Below, one piece after another: positions 7,681 through 10,265 of a DNA stretch of 10,265 nucleotides (positions are counted from its first letter, which is position 1; each line of letters opens with the position of its first letter). Under the pieces are notes generated by a model. It ran no database searches and was not told the origin of the DNA. It saw only the letters and a list, made by a program, of their open reading frames with translations. The position numbers and the translations under genes are program-made. Source of the DNA: Larix sibirica (Eukaryota; Streptophyta; Pinopsida; Pinales; Pinaceae); assembly GCA_004151065.3 (NCBI GenBank), contig NWUY0303877306.1:1-10265 (forward strand). Direction: 5' to 3'.

Positions 7681-8592
7681 CATTGAATATGTATGAATTC
7701 ATACATATGATGATGCACTAAAGAAGGAAAAAAAATTCGAATCAAACATCGTCCTTGCGGGTGGGCCGTTCGAATGACGAGTCAAATAAAATCTTGAATA
7801 AATGCAACAGTCGTTACAACAGATGGTATTAAAACATAATGATTTATGATGCACCAACTTCTCGACCTAAGGTCACATGAAATATTCTTGTTGATATAAT
7901 AACTGCCAACCATATCATGATGACAAATGACCCTTTCCGGAAGAAATAAGATACCTACAAGAATACCCCCGACTCTTTCTTGAAGAAAGGAGGCCTAACA
8001 ATTTCGAGACTGCTCAGACATCATATTTCTGCAATATTTGCAAAATATTTGAGCCACATACAACAAATGAACGTCCATATAATTCCGATCTGGTCAAACT
8101 AAAATGGTGCAGAATTTGTCGGAACATCCAACACAGCATAATCGACTATATAAAAAAACTAAAGACCAAGCATAACAACGATACAGTCTATCAGATGCAA
8201 ACGATGGAGAAATACAATCAAATATGACACGAAGATAATCGACAGAATGATTAGTGCAACAATGGAGGATATAGAGGCCATGGAAAATATCAGGATCGAG
8301 GATGCTTCAATTGGAATCATGGTTGAGGCAGATCGAGATGATTTATTTGCTTTAGTGAAGATCATTTGAGTCCTAACTGTCCTTTAAAGACATAATGGAC
8401 CTCAAATTTTCTACTAAATGTGGCATTAGAGAGCATTCTCTAGAGGATTTCCCCATCATGCTTGAAAAACTTATGAATATAAAGAATCTTAATATTTTGT
8501 TTGGTGTTCCTAAGAATGACATTATTAAACATAAGAATCTACAAATTGTTACAAGGCAAGGCACAAAAATTGGTCATGATAACACATAAATA
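7676..8592 (+). pseudogene. gag nucleocapsid region with five CCHC zinc-knuckle relics
   Basis: Five blocks follow the C-x2-C-x4-H-x4-C zinc-knuckle plan, each damaged. K1, 7850-7891: second Cys is Phe, with a stop inside. K2, 8030-8074: one extra residue before His and the last Cys is Arg. K3, 8108-8149: last Cys is Tyr. K4, 8339-8380: first Cys codon is TGA, the rest intact. K5, 8410-8451: first Cys is Ser and last Cys is Phe. Between K3 and K4 a Gly/Arg/Asn-rich stretch (G-G-Y-R-G-H-G and G-x-G-R-S-R, about 8260-8340) looks like an RGG-type RNA-binding segment. K1-K4 share one frame; K5 is one frame over after a change near 8390, in the 64-codon open stretch 8395-8589. That stretch continues with M-L-E-K-L-M-N and V-T-R-Q-G-T-K, probably the linker to the protease. 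Zinc knuckles bind element RNA for packaging. Most LTR elements carry one or two, so five is unusual. Confidence 0.72.
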
Positions 8593-9419
8593 ACCAAGTT
8601 TCCAAGTAAAGAGTGTAATTATCCTCAAATTAATTAGCAAAAAGATATATTTAATTATGCTTAAATAATTTTTCAAGGATTAGCGAAAGAAGAGGACATT
8701 CAATATTATAAAAATAAAATATTGAAGGAACTATTGCAATTACTTACAAAAGAGGAAGCAATTGCATGTCTTATTGATCTTATGTACATTGTAAAGAAAG
8801 ACACCAACAATGAAAGGATCCCCCAAAAATTATGCAGCCTAAGAGAAAAAGAGAAAACTAATATTGATCCTTTGGTCGATCTAGACATCAATAGGTATGG
8901 CATCTCACAATTCATTCTCGACTTTGGACCACAAGAAAACATTATGACAAGGGAAACATGGGAACGACTTGGTCGGCCCCGACTGACAGAATCAGGTATA
9001 TATCTCAAAATTATGACTAAGGCCTCATTAAACCCATTGGTGTGTGGAAATATGTGAATACAAGCATCATGGGCATAGAAGTAGAAGTTGACTTTGAAAT
9101 TATAGACCCACAAGAGGGAGATACTTCTTTTCCTGCTTTGGTTGGTCAACCCTGGGGAAGGAAAATGAAAGAATCCATCTCATTAGAAAAATATCTAATA
9201 AAGCTCAAAAGTGATGACAATAAATTAATCGTTCCTATCTATCCATCAAGGGAAAATCCATGGGAGGAACCAAATGATCAAGAGGGAGATATAAGAATAC
9301 TGTATCAAACAATCGAAAATAATAAATATTTTGTAGAACCAAATGAACATGAAGAAATCCATTTGGGATCCCCCATGTCAGTCGAACATAATTCTGGCAC
9401 CGACTTATATGATTGGTAG
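8593..9419 (+). pseudogene. Retropepsin-like aspartic protease region
   Basis: The path continues from the knuckle region in the same frame past stops at 8587, 8635 and 8662. It then reads an open 111-codon part from 8722. An acidic and helical lead is followed by V-D-L-D-I-N-R-Y-G-I-S-Q-F-I-L-D-F-G-P-Q-E-N-I-M. The I-L-D-x-G-x-x-x-N-I-M pattern is the retropepsin active-site loop, with the catalytic Asp at 8920-8922. The residue after it is Phe where most enzymes have Thr or Ser. A one-base loss near 9040 shifts the frame. The second half (9042-9419) gives I-M-G-I-E-V-E-V-D-F-E-I-I-D-P, then A-L-V-G-Q-P-W-G, the usual I-L-G-x-P-x strand, and I-S-L-E-K-Y-L-I-K-L-K. An acidic tail ends at a TAG at 9417-9419. 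This enzyme would cut the gag-pol polyprotein. It is preceded by zinc knuckles as in Ty3/gypsy elements. Confidence 0.75.
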
Positions 9420-10145
9420 GTGGAAAATTATGAAATGCATTCTAGATACTGTTAGTCAATTCAAGCCATTCCCCGTCAGGAGAAGAAAAATTGTCTAGCA
9501 ATTTTTGTAATACCAAATATATTCAAAAGGAAAACAAGACAATACCCGACTCTAGTACCAACAAAAGTGGAGTTGACTATTTTTCCATCATCGCATTATA
9601 AAGAACAAGGTTCTCCAGTAATGCACATTGAACAAATATCTAAAAACATTGGAGAGAAAGGGATATTGAAAAGTCTAGTAGAATCCTTAATTGGGAAAGT
9701 GACTAGATGGTGGGAGGCACATCAGTCTCAAATGCACATGGGGACGACTGCTTCAACTTATTTTAGAAAAATATTCAGAGAAAAAAATTGATAGCAGAAT
9801 CTCAAATTCCAAAATTTTTACAAGGCATGGACACGTTCGCCCACATCGACAAATGTAAAAAAGAATGGAGGAGATTTGGATACAAAGATGAGAATATATG
9901 GCCACATTTCTTCCCTGGAACATTAGAAGATCTACTTGAAAAGTGGTATAAAATGGAGGAAGAAAGAGGTGTAACTTGTACTCGGTGAGAACTAAAAGAA
10001 AATTTCAAAAGAGACTTTTCCTTTTCACCAGCAGGAAAACCGCATCAAGGAGGCAATTGAAGATATTAAGAAATTCATAGAGCCAACAAATATTGCCACA
10101 TCAACCAAAGGCCATCCACCTGTTGTTAGTTTTTTCAGAATTTCA
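9420..10145 (+). pseudogene. Post-protease region with two gag-core-like blocks
   Basis: The frame of the protease half continues past its stop through a basic linker into an open stretch from 9567. Block A (about 9609-9790) reads H-I-E-Q-I, then L-K-S-L-V-E-S-L-I-G-K-V-T-R-W-W-E and T-A-S-T-Y-F-R-K-I-F. This is the S-L-x-G-x-A-x-x-W-W helix plus the following F-x-x-x-F helix of a gag core. After a frame change near 9785, block B (9790-10023) reads I-P-K-F-L-Q-G-M-D-T-F-A-H-I-D-K-C-K-K-E-W, D-E-N-I-W-P-H-F-F-P, L-E-D-L-L-E-K-W-Y and E-L-K-E-N-F-K-R-D-F. This is again the order P-x-F-x-G-x-D, H-I, W-Y, F-x-x-x-F of a gag core. From about 10032 another frame gives A-I-E-D-I-K-K-F-I. The blocks resemble Retrotrans_gag more than any pol domain, but the resemblance is by pattern only. 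They could be a duplicated gag, a linker module of this family, or a second gag element joined here. Confidence 0.5.
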
Positions 10146-10265
10146 ATCTGATCTAGGATCTTAACTGAGAGAATAACATGTACAACATATCTACAACATA
10201 TCAAACATGGACACAATAATGCAAGCACACAAGAGACACAGAGTTTCACTGGGGAAAACCAAGAA
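10146..10265 (-). other. Possible LTR piece of another element, reverse orientation
   Basis: The character of the sequence changes at about 10146, coding-like signal stops, and the right edge carries ACACAAGAGACACAGAG followed by a GGGGAAAACC run. Read on the minus strand this gives a GGTTTTCC, TCTGTGTCTCTTGTG order that I associate with the U5 side of some plant copia-type LTRs. No boundary, inverted end or second copy is visible in the window, so this is a weak call. Confidence 0.3.

Larger units (their letters stand above)
5470..10145 (+). mobile_element. Decayed LTR retrotransposon, gag-pro type, 3' part missing
   Basis: A candidate 5' LTR is followed by a leader and then one long gag-pro path on the plus strand. 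The path changes frame at about 6040, 6326, 6530, 7075, 7458, 7672, 8390, 9040, 9785 and 10030, and carries many in-frame stops. Domain order is: unidentified N-terminal module, basic linker, gag capsid-like domain, zinc-knuckle array, aspartic protease, then gag-core-like blocks. No reverse transcriptase, RNase H, integrase or 3' LTR is inside the window. The gag style and protease fit the Ty3/gypsy (Metaviridae-like) side better than copia, since copia gags rarely look like this. Without RT that placement is an inference. It could equally be a non-autonomous element that never had pol. The scatter of breaks over every domain means it is not active. The right limit is set where sequence resembling a different LTR begins and is approximate. 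Confidence 0.72.

Noticed and set aside
8706-9149. 147-codon minus-strand open frame
   Set aside because: Longest open frame in the window, but antisense to the protease, whose motifs are clear on the plus strand.

Overview
This window reads as intergenic DNA from a large plant nuclear genome, probably a seed plant and possibly a conifer or other gymnosperm. It is AT-rich, has no intact gene, and is built from old, heavily mutated LTR-retrotransposon pieces separated by AT-rich filler with short tandem duplications. The organism call is an inference from the element types and their decay; no host gene is visible to confirm it. No tRNA, rRNA, CRISPR array or bacterial-type operon is seen.

Layout. 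Positions 229-756 (minus strand) hold a gag relic of one LTR retrotransposon. Positions 757-3500 are non-coding as far as I can tell, with a CCCCTT-type pyrimidine tract (about 1612-1636), an 83-bp tandem duplication (1751-1912) and a three-copy AT-rich minisatellite (3071-3214). Positions 3515-3975 (minus strand) contain a frameshifted but recognisable Ty1/copia reverse-transcriptase fragment. A short hairpin (3991-4010), a 52-bp duplication (4119-4225) and a perfect 30-bp duplication (5233-5292) follow.

From 5470 to near the right edge lies the main object: a decayed plus-strand LTR element. It starts with a candidate LTR (5470-5787) that has a strong terminal hairpin, four RCCGAC sites within 52 bp and a TATA-like box. 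Behind it is one long gag-pro reading path broken by about ten frame changes and many stops. In order it holds an unidentified N-terminal module (5825-6326), a spacer and basic region (6327-7072), a gag capsid-like domain (7084-7680), five CCHC zinc-knuckle relics (7850-8451), a retropepsin-like protease (centred on 8870-9230), and then two further gag-core-like blocks (9609-10023) where reverse transcriptase would normally be expected. The last about 120 bp look like part of another LTR in the opposite orientation.

Nothing here is likely to make a working protein. The most interesting material is the layout of the main element: five zinc knuckles, gag-like blocks on both sides of the protease, a long N-terminal extension, and a stress-element-like cluster in the LTR. 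These are read from degraded sequence and need comparison with intact relatives.
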